Origin: Ruminococcus sp.
GTDB lineage: Bacteria; Bacillota; Clostridia; Oscillospirales; Ruminococcaceae
DNA: 64,000 bases
Assembly: GCF_019423705.1 (NCBI RefSeq)
Contig: NZ_JAHZAX010000011.1
Location: 27,680-91,679, forward strand
Direction of reading: 5' to 3'
In this document: piece by piece, positions 42,498 through 51,103 of the stretch
Position numbering within the stretch: position 1 is the stretch's first letter
How the letters are laid out: every line of letters starts with the position of its first letter
Position numbers and translations under genes: made by a program
Notes under the pieces: generated by a model
The model's database searches: none
Seen by the model: the letters and a program-made list of their open reading frames with translations, nothing else
What the model was told of the DNA's origin: nothing

Positions 42498-43934
42498 ATG
42501 AACAAGCTATACAGCTTAAAAAGAATTTGCACTTTTATACTTGCTTTCGCTGTGACCGCAGGGATAGCAGGAAGCAGCATAAATTCATCAAGGATAGTCA
42601 CAAAGGCTGACACGGAGTCGGTGCAGGCTGACGAAAATACTGACAGCTCGCAGGAGGTTGCAGGCACAAGCAATGGCGATGAAGCTTCCGCCGACAGCAC
42701 TACCGAAGAGGACTCAAACACAGGTTTTGACATAACTCAATACGCTGAACAGCTCAGAGAGATATCCCAAAAGCAGCAGGAGATAAACAAACAGCTTGAT
42801 GAATACAATGACCAGCTTGACGAAAAGAAAAAAGAGCAGAAGCTTATAAAGGAAAAGATCGACTCGATAAACGAAGAGATAAAGGTGCTCAATACATATA
42901 TGACAGCGCTGGAGCTGCAAATAAGCACCAATGAGAGAAATATTGACAAGAAACAGCAGGAGATCGACAGCGGCATAAACGATTTTAAGCAGCGGCTCAG
43001 GGCAATGTATATCGCAGGATCGGACAGCTACACGACAATGCTGCTCGAATCGGACAGCTTTTACGATATCCTTATGAGGCTGGAGCTTATAAAGCGTGTG
43101 GCTCATCACGACGACACGATGATCGACGGGCTTGTGAAGCTGAAATCGGAATATGAGGACTTGCAAAAGAGCCTTGACAAGCAAAAGGCTGAATATGACG
43201 CTCAGTATGAGCAATACAGCAAGCAGAAAGAGACGCTGAGCCAGCTTTACCGCTCAAGCACCGAAGCGCAAATGGAGCTCAAGGCGGAGCAGAAAAAGCT
43301 CAAAGAGCAGAACGAGAAATACGAAGCCGAAAGGCAGGAATTTGAGGGCAGCTTGTCTGATATCCTCAAGTCGTCCAGCTCGGGAGGCACGGCAAGAGAC
43401 GACGAAGTTGCGGCGACAATGGCGCTTGCGGACGTCAAACTTGAAGAGCTTCACAAGAGCATCAACGAGCGCAAGGAAAACGGCGAAGAGCTTGACGAAT
43501 ATGAGCCGGACTATTATTTCGCTTGGCCTGTACCGGGGTCATACTCGGTATCATCGGGCGTTGGCGCACGCTGGGGCTCATACCATTCAGGACTTGACAT
43601 TCCAGCCGCCCACGGCACGGAGATACACGCTTCTTGCAGCGGCAAGGTCATCAGAACGAACACAACCTGCACCCACGATTACGGCAAGGAAGAGTCCTGT
43701 GGCTGCGGCGGCGGATACGGCAACTTTGTTATAATCGACCACGGCAACGAATTCATCACCCTGTACGGACACCTTTCAGAAGTTGACGTTGAGGTGGGCG
43801 ACGAGATAAAGAAGGGCGATGTTATCGGCAAAATGGGCTCGACAGGCTTCTCAACGGGCGATCATCTGCATATTGAGATACGCTATCAGGGATATATTCT
43901 GAACCCTGCTCTTTATCTTGATGTTACACAATAA
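42498..43934 (+). CDS. Secreted coiled-coil M23 peptidoglycan hydrolase, copy 2
   Basis: A 478-residue paralogue of the preceding gene: the same signal peptide, coiled coil and M23 domain, with HSGLD and HLHIEI zinc motifs and the same CTHDYG..CGCGGGYG insert. Its N-terminal stalk has an additional acidic Ser/Glu/Asp stretch (~45-75), and the Asn-rich linker of copy 1 is replaced by DELDEYEPD. Forty-four bases separate the two genes, so they are cotranscribed and arose by tandem duplication. Different linkers suggest different reach or localisation. Confidence 0.93.
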   Translation: MNKLYSLKRICTFILAFAVTAGIAGSSINSSRIVTKADTESVQADENTDSSQEVAGTSNGDEASADSTTEEDSNTGFDITQYAEQLREISQKQQEINKQLDEYNDQLDEKKKEQKLIKEKIDSINEEIKVLNTYMTALELQISTNERNIDKKQQEIDSGINDFKQRLRAMYIAGSDSYTTMLLESDSFYDILMRLELIKRVAHHDDTMIDGLVKLKSEYEDLQKSLDKQKAEYDAQYEQYSKQKETLSQLYRSSTEAQMELKAEQKKLKEQNEKYEAERQEFEGSLSDILKSSSSGGTARDDEVAATMALADVKLEELHKSINERKENGEELDEYEPDYYFAWPVPGSYSVSSGVGARWGSYHSGLDIPAAHGTEIHASCSGKVIRTNTTCTHDYGKEESCGCGGGYGNFVIIDHGNEFITLYGHLSEVDVEVGDEIKKGDVIGKMGSTGFSTGDHLHIEIRYQGYILNPALYLDVTQ

Positions 43935-43947
43935 TGGTATGATAAGA

Positions 43948-43978
43948 CCAGTCGGACTGCGGTTCGGCTGGTTTTTTG
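43948..43978 (+). terminator. Terminator of the ftsEX-hydrolase operon
   Basis: ACCAGTCGGACT..GGTTCGGCTGGT stem followed by TTTTTT on the plus strand. Confidence 0.8.
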
Positions 43979-44108
43979 TGTGCAGCAATGTAAACAATGT
44001 TTTCTCTTTATCAATTGGTTTAACTCCATTTATTTGATATACGCCACGATGAAAATATACAATGCTACACGTCTTGTCAATTGCTATATAAAATAATGCG
44101 TTGCTTCG

Positions 44109-44145
44109 ATGGGCTGTCGAGGACGCCAGCCTCTACATTTGACAG
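44109..44145. repeat. Palindrome-family relative (GTCGAGGACGCCAGCC.. type)
   Basis: GGGCTGTCGAGGACGCCAG followed by CCTCTACATTTGACA looks like another intergenic repeat with the CTACA flank. The gap 43979-44242 also holds the short tandem repeat below and no gene. Confidence 0.35.
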
Positions 44146-44194
44146 GTTAAGCAACAAAGTAAAAAATAGAACAGCAAAGCACGACTCCCGTCAG

Positions 44195-44230
44195 CCATTC
44201 CTCACTCCTCACTCAATAGGCTCCTCACTA
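44195..44230. repeat. ATTCCTCACTCCTCACTC short tandem repeat, copy 4
   Basis: CCATTCCTCACTCCTCACTC and a following CTCCTCAC; related to 25041, 26481 and 30912. Confidence 0.55.
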
Positions 44231-44242
44231 CAAAATGCGCCG

Positions 44243-44271
44243 TTGACAAAAAGCCCTGCCTGGGGTATAAT
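44243..44271 (+). promoter_or_regulatory. pepF promoter
   Basis: TTGACA (44243-44248), 17-base spacer, TATAAT (44266-44271): perfect consensus, GGGG just before the -10. Confidence 0.92.
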
Positions 44272-44334
44272 ATAAGCAGTAATACACAACTTACTAATAA
44301 ACCAACAAGATAAAATAGAAACGAGGTCAATAAA

Positions 44335-46131
44335 ATGAGCGAGGAAAGAATACCAAAGAGAAGCGAAGTGCCTGAGGAATCAAAGTGGGCGCTTGAGGAT
44401 ATCTACCCGACTGACGAAATGTGGAGCGAGGATCTGCAAAAGCTCAAGGCTATGCCGGAAAAGATACTGTCATTCAAGGGCAGGCTCAGCGAAAGCGCTG
44501 ATATGCTCTATGACTTTATGAAGCTGTCGGACGATATTTCCGTTCTTTGCGACAGCTTGGGCAATTATGCTCAGAGACGTTCCGATGAGGACACGGCGAA
44601 CGCTAAGTATCAGGGCTTTATCGGTCAGCTTATGAACGCTTATGTTGCCATAAATTCTGCCGGAAGCTTTGAAACGCCTGAGATGATCGCTATTCCCGAA
44701 GAGACGCTGGAGAAATTCTATGCTGACAAGCCTGAGCTTAAACTTTACAAGCGTGCTTTCGATAAGCTGAGACACAAAAAGGAGCACGTTCTTTCTGAGG
44801 CGGAGGAGAAAATTCTTGCTCTTACAGGCGAAATGGGTCAGTCACCCGAGAATATCTATTCTATGTTCTCTGACGCAGACCTGCGCTTCCCTGACGCTGT
44901 TGACAAGGACGGCAAGGCGCACCAAGTGACCCACGGAAGCTATATACCACTTGTGCAGAGCGAGGACAGAGTGCTGAGAAAGTCCGCATTTGAGGCGATG
45001 TACAGCACTTTTGACAAGTTCAAGAACACCTGCGCCGCTACACTTTCGGCTCAGATAAAGGCGGTCAATTTCTATTCAAAGGCGAGAAAATACAACTCCA
45101 GCCTTGAAGCCGCTCTCGACAGCACGGAAGTTCCTGTTTCCGTTTACACCAACCTTATCGAAGCTGTTCACGACAATATGCACTATATGTATGATTATGT
45201 TGCCCTGAGAAAGAAGCTTCTTGGCGTTGACGAGCTGCATTTTTACGATCTTTACACACCTGTTGTTCCCGACGCTGATATGAAGATAACATTCGAGGAA
45301 GCGAAAGAGACCGTGCTCAAGGCACTTGCGCCAATGGGCGAGGATTATCTTGCAATACTCAAAGAGGGCTTTGACAACCGCTGGATAGACGTTTACGAGA
45401 ACGAGGGCAAGACCAGCGGAGCGTATTCCGCAGGCGCAAGGGTTCACCCTTATGTGCTGCTCAATCACAAGGACACTCTCAACTGTATGTTCACATTGGC
45501 GCACGAAATGGGTCACGCTATACACTCATATCTTTCCAATAAGAACCAGCCTGTGGTATATTCAGATTACGTTATTTTCGTTGCGGAAGTGGCTTCCACC
45601 TGCAATGAAGCGATGCTTATGCAGTATCTATTAAAGACCACAAAGGATAAAAAGCAGCGTGCGTACCTTATCAATTACTTCCTTGAACAATTCCGCACAA
45701 CGCTGTATCGTCAGACAATGTTCGCTGAGTTTGAGCTGAAGATAAACGAAATGGTTGCGGCTGGCGAGAGCCTTACAGCGGAAAATCTTAATGAGCTTTA
45801 CGGCGAGCTCAACAAGCTTTATTTTGGCGACGGTATCGTGCTTGACGATGAGATCAAGCTTGAGTGGGCAAGGATACCGCACTTCTATTACGACTATTAT
45901 GTATATCAGTATGCAACGGGCTATTCTGCTGCCATCGCATTGTCCCAGCGCATTTTGAAGGGCGGCGAAAGCGCAGTCAAGGACTATATAGGCTTCCTTA
46001 AAGGCGGCTCCTCAACTGACCCTATCTCGCTGCTTAAAGGCGCAGGAGTAGATATGGCGACGGCAGAGCCGATAAATGAGGCGTTGAAGATTTTTGGCGA
46101 GCTTATTAAGGAAATGGAAGAAACGCTATAA
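44335..46131 (+). CDS. pepF: Oligoendopeptidase F
   Basis: A 598-residue M3-family zinc metallopeptidase that cleaves short peptides in the cytoplasm. The catalytic HEMGHAIHS is at about 388-396, and the downstream E ligand lies in the EVASTCNEA segment. The N-terminal helical part is normal. ATG follows GAGGTCAATAAA. It is monocistronic between a consensus promoter and a hairpin terminator. Confidence 0.96.
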   Translation: MSEERIPKRSEVPEESKWALEDIYPTDEMWSEDLQKLKAMPEKILSFKGRLSESADMLYDFMKLSDDISVLCDSLGNYAQRRSDEDTANAKYQGFIGQLMNAYVAINSAGSFETPEMIAIPEETLEKFYADKPELKLYKRAFDKLRHKKEHVLSEAEEKILALTGEMGQSPENIYSMFSDADLRFPDAVDKDGKAHQVTHGSYIPLVQSEDRVLRKSAFEAMYSTFDKFKNTCAATLSAQIKAVNFYSKARKYNSSLEAALDSTEVPVSVYTNLIEAVHDNMHYMYDYVALRKKLLGVDELHFYDLYTPVVPDADMKITFEEAKETVLKALAPMGEDYLAILKEGFDNRWIDVYENEGKTSGAYSAGARVHPYVLLNHKDTLNCMFTLAHEMGHAIHSYLSNKNQPVVYSDYVIFVAEVASTCNEAMLMQYLLKTTKDKKQRAYLINYFLEQFRTTLYRQTMFAEFELKINEMVAAGESLTAENLNELYGELNKLYFGDGIVLDDEIKLEWARIPHFYYDYYVYQYATGYSAAIALSQRILKGGESAVKDYIGFLKGGSSTDPISLLKGAGVDMATAEPINEALKIFGELIKEMEETL

Positions 46132-46142
46132 CAACTAACACC

Positions 46143-46182
46143 ACAAACGGACGATACCCACAAAGGATATCGCCCGTTTTTT
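46143..46182 (+). terminator. pepF terminator
   Basis: AACGGACGATACCC / GGATATCGCCCGTT stem around ACAAA, followed by TTTTTTT. Confidence 0.88.
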
Positions 46183-46196
46183 TGCCCCAAAATATT

Positions 46197-46460
46197 TTAC
46201 CATTTTTTGTTCACATCAGCGCAGTACATCCCTATCTTTAACGCCCTTAACTCAACGTAACAGCCGCACTTTGCGCACATTCCGTCAACCAGTTGCTCAC
46301 ATTCCTTGCAGATAGACAAACGCCTGCGGTATTCGCCTTCATCTACTCGCTTGTCCGCAGGATATGCCGCTATGTGACTGCGCAGATCAGTGAGAAAATC
46401 AGCTTCATCCATATCTTCCAGCAGACACTTTCTGCACCGAACCTTTGTTATATCACCCAT
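46197..46460 (-). CDS. Small zinc-ribbon protein (DUF6171-like)
   Basis: An 87-residue cytoplasmic protein. CRKC near the N-terminus and CKECEQLVDGMCAKCGC with final YCADVNKKW give two Cys pairs for one or two zinc sites, a pattern annotated as DUF6171. Function is unknown. I take ATG at 46460, behind GGAGAGAAATTTTG; an upstream ATG (46520) would add a Cys-poor 20 residues. It is the gene following fakA in the same direction, only 63 bases after its stop. Confidence 0.7.
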   Translation of the reverse strand: MGDITKVRCRKCLLEDMDEADFLTDLRSHIAAYPADKRVDEGEYRRRLSICKECEQLVDGMCAKCGCYVELRALKIGMYCADVNKKW

Positions 46461-46523
46461 ACAAAATTTCTCTCCTGTACAAAAAAGCGGACAGTTCGCC
46501 GCCGTCCGCCAATTATCCAAAAC

Positions 46524-48158
46524 TTATTCTACTGAGATTATGTAGTAATAAACAGGCTGTCCGCCATTGATAAGATTAACGTCAAGATTCGAGAACTTTG
46601 AAGCGATCTGCTTTTGCAGAGCCTCTGCCGCCTCGTCGGTGACGTCAGAGCCGTAAAGGATAGTGATGAATGAACTGTCGCCCTTAACAAGCTTCTTTGT
46701 GAGCTTGTATGCAGCCTTTGTCACGTCCTTTTCAACAAAGCCAAGCTTGCCGTTTTCAAGGCAAAGTATCTCGCCCTGCTTGATGGAGTGACCCTCGTAA
46801 TCTGAATCTCTTGCCGCAAATGTGACCTGTCCCGTTGAAACACGCTCGAGAGCGTTGGTCATTTCAATGCGGTTGGTATTGAAATCGGCGTCGGGGTCAA
46901 ATGCCAGCATTGCGGACATTCCCTGCGGGATAGTCCTTGTCTGGAGCACGCAGACCTTTCTGTCGGCAAGCTTTACAGCCTGCTCAGCCGCCATAATGAT
47001 ATTCTTGTTGTTAGGAAGCACGAAAACAGTCTCCGCAGGGCAAGACATTATCGCCGCAAGAATATCCTCTGTGGACGGGTTCATTGTCTGACCGCCCTTG
47101 ACGATACAGTCAACGCCGATATCCTTGAACAGCGCTTCAATGCCGTTTCCGGCTGCAACAGCCACAAAGCCGTACTTCTTTTCAGGCTTTGCAGGAACAA
47201 ATTCCTGCTTTGCTTCCTTCTGTCTTGCCTTGTGCTGGAGCTTCATATTCTCGATCTTCGGCAGATTGATATAGCCAAACTCAAGACCCTTTTGTATAGC
47301 CTTACCTGGGTCGTTGGTATGGACGTGAACTTTGATTATCTCATCGTCCTCAACCACAACAACGCAGTCGCCGATAGTTTCAAGATATGCTCTCAGCTTT
47401 GACGAATCGTCAGCGTCAGCTTTCTTTGTGATTATCATTTCGGTGCAGTATGTAAAATGTATCTCACAGTCATACTGACCAACAGTTGAAGCGAAAGTCT
47501 CAACAGTCACCTGCTGCTTTGGCTGAGCGTTCTCCGCCTTGACGATCTCGCCGCCCTTGAAAACGTCTCTCATCGCCTCAAAAATAATGAGCAGTCCCAT
47601 TCCGCCTGCATCAACGACCCCTGCCTTTGCAAGTGCAGGGAGCAGCTTCGGCGTTTCATCAAGTGAAAGCTTCGCCTGTCTGCAAACTTCCTCCATTATG
47701 ATAACAGGGTCATTGGTGGAATGTAAAAGCTCTCTTGCCTTCTCGGCGGACTCTCTCGCAACTGTGAGGATAGTACCCTCCGTCGGCTTCATAACTGATT
47801 TGTAAGCCCCAGAAACGCCAAGTTCCAGCGACACTGTAAGCTCATTTGCGCCCATTTCCTTCTTGCCTGCAAGACCCTTTGCAAAGCCTCTGAAAATAAG
47901 CGAAAGTATAACGCCCGAATTTCCTCTTGCTCCACGAAGCAAAGCGGAAGCCGCAGCCTCAGCCACAGCCGAACAATCCACATCGTCGCCCATATTTTCC
48001 AGCACGGCAAGTGAATTTGAGATAGTCATAGACATATTTGTTCCCGTATCGCCGTCCGGCACAGGGAAAACGTTCAGCTCGTCCACGGACTTCTTTCTAT
48101 TCGATATACTATGCGCAGCGCTGATATAAGCGTTGCGAAGCAATACTCCGTTTATCAC
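46524..48158 (-). CDS. fakA: DAK2-domain fatty acid kinase FakA (YloV)
   Basis: A 544-residue cytoplasmic kinase that phosphorylates FakB-bound fatty acids for phospholipid synthesis. DELNVFPVPDGDTGTNMSMT in the N-terminal DhaL-like ATP domain and the C-terminal DegV-like FakB-interacting part identify it. I choose GTG at 48158, since GGAGG lies ten bases before it; the ATG at 48182 lacks an SD and would place that SD inside the coding region. It is cotranscribed with the Asp23/YloU gene 36 bases upstream. Confidence 0.92.
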   Translation of the reverse strand: MINGVLLRNAYISAAHSISNRKKSVDELNVFPVPDGDTGTNMSMTISNSLAVLENMGDDVDCSAVAEAAASALLRGARGNSGVILSLIFRGFAKGLAGKKEMGANELTVSLELGVSGAYKSVMKPTEGTILTVARESAEKARELLHSTNDPVIIMEEVCRQAKLSLDETPKLLPALAKAGVVDAGGMGLLIIFEAMRDVFKGGEIVKAENAQPKQQVTVETFASTVGQYDCEIHFTYCTEMIITKKADADDSSKLRAYLETIGDCVVVVEDDEIIKVHVHTNDPGKAIQKGLEFGYINLPKIENMKLQHKARQKEAKQEFVPAKPEKKYGFVAVAAGNGIEALFKDIGVDCIVKGGQTMNPSTEDILAAIMSCPAETVFVLPNNKNIIMAAEQAVKLADRKVCVLQTRTIPQGMSAMLAFDPDADFNTNRIEMTNALERVSTGQVTFAARDSDYEGHSIKQGEILCLENGKLGFVEKDVTKAAYKLTKKLVKGDSSFITILYGSDVTDEAAEALQKQIASKFSNLDVNLINGGQPVYYYIISVE

Positions 48159-48193
48159 TTTGGTTTTTCCTCCTATACTCATTGTAAAAGCTG

Positions 48194-48541
48194 TCAGCTC
48201 GTCATTTCGTCAACGTAAACGTTCACAGACTTGACCGCAACGCCTGCCTGCTCTGTAAGCACAAAGTTGACTTTATGGATAATGCTGTCAACGATAGCGC
48301 CAACGTTTATTCCGTAATTGACCGTTATATGCAGGTCGACCACAAGTTCGTCACCCACCTGTCTGATGATAACGCCCTTAGTGGTGTTCTCTTTTTTAAG
48401 CATAGCCGACACGCCCTGCTTAGCGCCGTAAGCGTTAAGACCTGCCACGCCGAAACAGCTTTCGGCAGTATCCGAGATAAGCTGTCTGAGATATCCGGTA
48501 GAAATTCCTATTGTTCCAATATGATTACGAAACTTTATCAC
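48194..48541 (-). CDS. Asp23/Gls24-family protein (YloU)
   Basis: A 115-residue cytoplasmic or membrane-associated protein. The family motifs GTIGISTGYL, ESCFGVAGL and DLHITVNYGINV are clear. It is placed directly before fakA as in other Firmicutes; a role in envelope or fatty-acid homeostasis is presumed, but the biochemistry is unknown. Confidence 0.92.
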   Translation of the reverse strand: MIKFRNHIGTIGISTGYLRQLISDTAESCFGVAGLNAYGAKQGVSAMLKKENTTKGVIIRQVGDELVVDLHITVNYGINVGAIVDSIIHKVNFVLTEQAGVAVKSVNVYVDEMTS

Positions 48542-48593
48542 AAAAACAACCCCTCTTAATACATAGTTTTACAAACGCTTTATAATTACTTTT

Positions 48594-48622
48594 ATTATAG
48601 CACATTCTATAATAAAAATCAA
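48594..48622 (-). promoter_or_regulatory. yloU-fakA promoter
   Basis: Minus strand TTGATT (48622-48617), 17-base spacer, TATAAT (48599-48594). Confidence 0.8.
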
Positions 48623-48673
48623 CTGTTTTTTGTTGGAGCTTGCAAAGGGCAAGTTTCAACGCTATTTCAGCGT

Positions 48674-49330
48674 TTATTCAGCACGCAAAGTATAATCTGC
48701 GACTGCCATTGGTGTATCCGCAATGAAAACCGCACCTGCGCTTTCTAGCTCTTCCCTGCTGCCATAGCCGTAAAGCACGCCTATGCAGTCCATTCCGAGA
48801 GCCTTTGCGCCCAGCACATCGTGCTTTCTGTCGCCAACCATTATCACATTTGAGCGGTCGTCTGCGCCGCAGTTTTTCAGCGTGTGGGTGATGACTTCCG
48901 CCTTGACGCTTCTTGTGCCGTCAAGCTCCGCACCGCCGATAAAGTCAAAATATTCCACAAGGTGAAAATGCTCCAATATCTTCACCGCAAAGACCTGCGG
49001 CTTTGAAGTCGCCACCGCAAGCTTGAGCCCTGCGGACTTGAGCGCCTTTAAACAGTCCTCAACGCCCTCATAAACTTTGTTTTCAAATATTCCCTTTGTG
49101 GTGTAATATTCTCTGTAATACTTAACGGCTTCAACGCATTTTTCTTCCGAAAAGCCGTAAAAATCTCTGAAAGAGTCTTTGAGGGGTGGGCCTAAAAACT
49201 TGCCCATTTGCGACATTTCAGGCTCTATGCCGAACTTTTTCAAGGCGTATACCGCCGAATTTATTATGCCCTCCCCAGACTCTGTTAGCGTGCCGTCAAG
49301 GTCAAAAAGCACAGTTTCATATTTTCTCAT
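48674..49330 (-). CDS. HAD-family phosphatase (phosphoglycolate phosphatase-like)
   Basis: A 218-residue enzyme. Motif I FDLDGTLTESG holds the nucleophile D; motif II is VATSKP; K and motif IV are in MVGDRKHDVLGAKALG. The cap domain (~15-85) matches the phosphoglycolate phosphatase/PpaX type. Substrate is not determinable. It is the third gene downstream of the Thr-rich protein and HPr-kinase-like pair, with a 32-base gap, so it may belong to their transcript. Confidence 0.9.
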   Translation of the reverse strand: MRKYETVLFDLDGTLTESGEGIINSAVYALKKFGIEPEMSQMGKFLGPPLKDSFRDFYGFSEEKCVEAVKYYREYYTTKGIFENKVYEGVEDCLKALKSAGLKLAVATSKPQVFAVKILEHFHLVEYFDFIGGAELDGTRSVKAEVITHTLKNCGADDRSNVIMVGDRKHDVLGAKALGMDCIGVLYGYGSREELESAGAVFIADTPMAVADYTLRAE

Positions 49331-49362
49331 TTTTATTCCTCACTCTATATTATAATTATGTT

Positions 49363-50094
49363 CTATTTGCTCATAGCGGAATACGCAAGCTCCGCCGCCG
49401 AGATATCCATATTGCAGCCAAGGCGAAAAAGCTTCGTGGCGTGTGTTATCCCGTCGCAGATATCCAGTATTTTCATAAGCTTGTCAGCCTCTCTCGGGCG
49501 ATAGGTCTGCTGAAGTATCATCGGATACGCCGCTTCGGGAGATATCTCCTCAATGTGGTTATCAATGCTTCGCTCTAATATCGCAATGCTTTGCAGCTCC
49601 ACGGAGCGATTGCAGCTCAGATGATGTTTGCCGTCCCAAGGCGAGCCGTGGGCGATGACTTTGCCCTCTTTCAGCTCCAGAAGCGGCTTGTCATCGTTTA
49701 TCATAACCGCCCTGTCGCCAAGATATTTCCGCCAAAGCCCTGCGTGGGTGGATTTGCCCGTGCCGCTTTTTGCCGTGAAAATATAGCCCTTGCCGTCCAC
49801 CACAATGCAAGAGCCGTGAAAAACCACGATGTTACGCTCTGCGAATTCTTCCGCCAGCGCCCTGTAAACCGCAAGATTTTCGATATCCTCCGCCCTGTGC
49901 TGGGCGCCTGCTCTTCCCTCGGCGATATCGGCGGCTTTTGCATATTCAAACTCCTTTGTAAGCTTTTCCGCTGTCATTTCAATATGTATCTGCGCCGAAC
50001 TTTCGGTCTTGTAATCCTTGCAAAGGCTGTGGACGCTGTTATAAAGCGATGATATCTCCACCGCCCTGCCTGCAAATTGATACGTTTCTGTCAT
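49363..50094 (-). CDS. HPr-kinase/PEPCK-like P-loop protein
   Basis: A 243-residue protein sharing the P-loop fold of HPr kinase/phosphorylase and PEP carboxykinase. The motif AKSGTGKST is at 108-116 within VVDGKGYIFTAKSGTGKSTHAGLW, followed by INDDKPLL as a Walker B-like site near 133. The first ~90 residues match no HPr-kinase domain that I recognise. It is not the canonical HprK, because the N-terminal domain and the HPr-binding part are missing. Families like this are known as ScmC-like kinases beside peptide-modification systems. It lies ten bases after a Thr-rich membrane protein. Confidence 0.8.
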   Translation of the reverse strand: MTETYQFAGRAVEISSLYNSVHSLCKDYKTESSAQIHIEMTAEKLTKEFEYAKAADIAEGRAGAQHRAEDIENLAVYRALAEEFAERNIVVFHGSCIVVDGKGYIFTAKSGTGKSTHAGLWRKYLGDRAVMINDDKPLLELKEGKVIAHGSPWDGKHHLSCNRSVELQSIAILERSIDNHIEEISPEAAYPMILQQTYRPREADKLMKILDICDGITHATKLFRLGCNMDISAAELAYSAMSK

Positions 50095-50104
50095 ATCCGC
50101 CGCC

Positions 50105-50749
50105 TTAATCTATCGGCACAAATGGCAGCTCGATAGTTGCCTTTGTGGAGGTTGTGGACTTTGTTGTATGCTCTGTGGTGGTTTCGGTCGCCTTTGTTGT
50201 GTGAGTCGTATGCTTTGTCTCCGAAGTAGTCTTGTGGGTGGTCTTTTTTGTTGTGTGGGAAGTTGTTTTTGTAGTCGTCTTTTTTGTAGTCGTGGTCTTT
50301 GTGGCAGACTTTGTTGTGGTATGCTTTACAGTTGCCGATGAAGCTGTGGTAGTCGTAGCCGTGCTGTGCTGGACTACAGGAAGCTCTGTGGGTTCGTCAG
50401 CCTTTTCTGTTTTCTCGGTTTTCTGTGTTTTATCAGCCTTGTCAGTCTCCGACTGTTTTTCTGTTTTATCCGTTTCAGTTGTTTTATCAGCCACGGAGCT
50501 TGAATTATCCGCCAAAGATGTTTCGGTATCAGCAGAGCTGTCAAGGATATCCACCTCTGACAAGTCTCCCGTGTCTGAACTATCCGCAAGACTTTTATCA
50601 GCCGAACTTGCGCTATCGGTAGTTACCACCTGTGATGATGAGTTTTCGCTTTCAATGCCGTCCTTATCCTTAAGAATTATCACCGCCGCTGCCACCGCAA
50701 TTATCACAACGATCGCCGCCGCAATGCCTATAATAGCTTTTTTATTCAT
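50105..50749 (-). CDS. Membrane-anchored Thr/Ser-rich surface protein
   Basis: A 214-residue protein with one N-terminal helix (IIGIAAAIVVIIAVAAAVIIL) and no clear signal cleavage, so it is anchored with its tail outside. The tail is an acidic Ser/Asp-rich stretch (~30-105) followed by ~80 residues of Thr and Lys repeats (TTTKKTTTKTTSHTTKKT). Such Thr-rich regions are spacers or O-glycosylation sites. A DUF cannot be assigned. Promoter at 50803-50831. It shares a transcript with the HPr-kinase-like gene. Confidence 0.7.
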   Translation of the reverse strand: MNKKAIIGIAAAIVVIIAVAAAVIILKDKDGIESENSSSQVVTTDSASSADKSLADSSDTGDLSEVDILDSSADTETSLADNSSSVADKTTETDKTEKQSETDKADKTQKTEKTEKADEPTELPVVQHSTATTTTASSATVKHTTTKSATKTTTTKKTTTKTTSHTTKKTTHKTTSETKHTTHTTKATETTTEHTTKSTTSTKATIELPFVPID

Positions 50750-50802
50750 ATTTTTCTACCTTTCTTTATCCGTCTTGATCGCATAAACATACTATTATAG
50801 TA

Positions 50803-50831
50803 ATTATACCACACTTTGCCGATTTTGTGAA
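50803..50831 (-). promoter_or_regulatory. Promoter of the Thr-rich protein operon
   Basis: Minus strand TTCACA (50831-50826), 17-base spacer, TGG-TATAAT extended -10 (50808-50803). Confidence 0.85.
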
Positions 50832-50886
50832 CCCCATAATGGCAATAGCGCACAAAATTTTCCTCGAAAATACGGCATATACGACA

Positions 50887-50916
50887 TTGACAAAACATCT
50901 GATTTAAGTTAAACTT
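50887..50916 (+). promoter_or_regulatory. Possible uraA-upp promoter
   Basis: TTGACA at 50887-50892 with a 17-base spacer to TAAACT, a moderate match. No PyrR binding loop or riboswitch is apparent in the leader (50917-51120), which carries one palindromic repeat. Confidence 0.45.
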
Positions 50917-50977
50917 ATTAAGGCGGTCTATGTCAAAAAAACAGCGCAACAATGTCATTACAAACAGCTTGTTTTGA

Positions 50978-51001
50978 GTAGGGGCGAACATTGTTTGCCC
51001 A
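50978..51001. repeat. GGGCGAAC-N3-GTTTGCCC palindrome
   Basis: GTAGGGGCGAACATTGTTTGCCC with one mismatch to the other copies; lies in the uraA leader. Confidence 0.7.
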
Positions 51002-51103
51002 TTAGCCGACAGTTGTGTCTGTATTCTGAATAAACCGCCAAGAGCGTATCCCTTGGCTCTGATATCAGATAAAAATTAGATCGGTAAGGGAAGAAGAAAA
51101 TTT

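Noticed and set aside
50105..50749. Thr-rich protein as substrate of the adjacent HPr-kinase-like protein
   Set aside because: The Thr-rich part is predicted to be outside the membrane while the kinase is cytoplasmic, so direct phosphorylation is unlikely.
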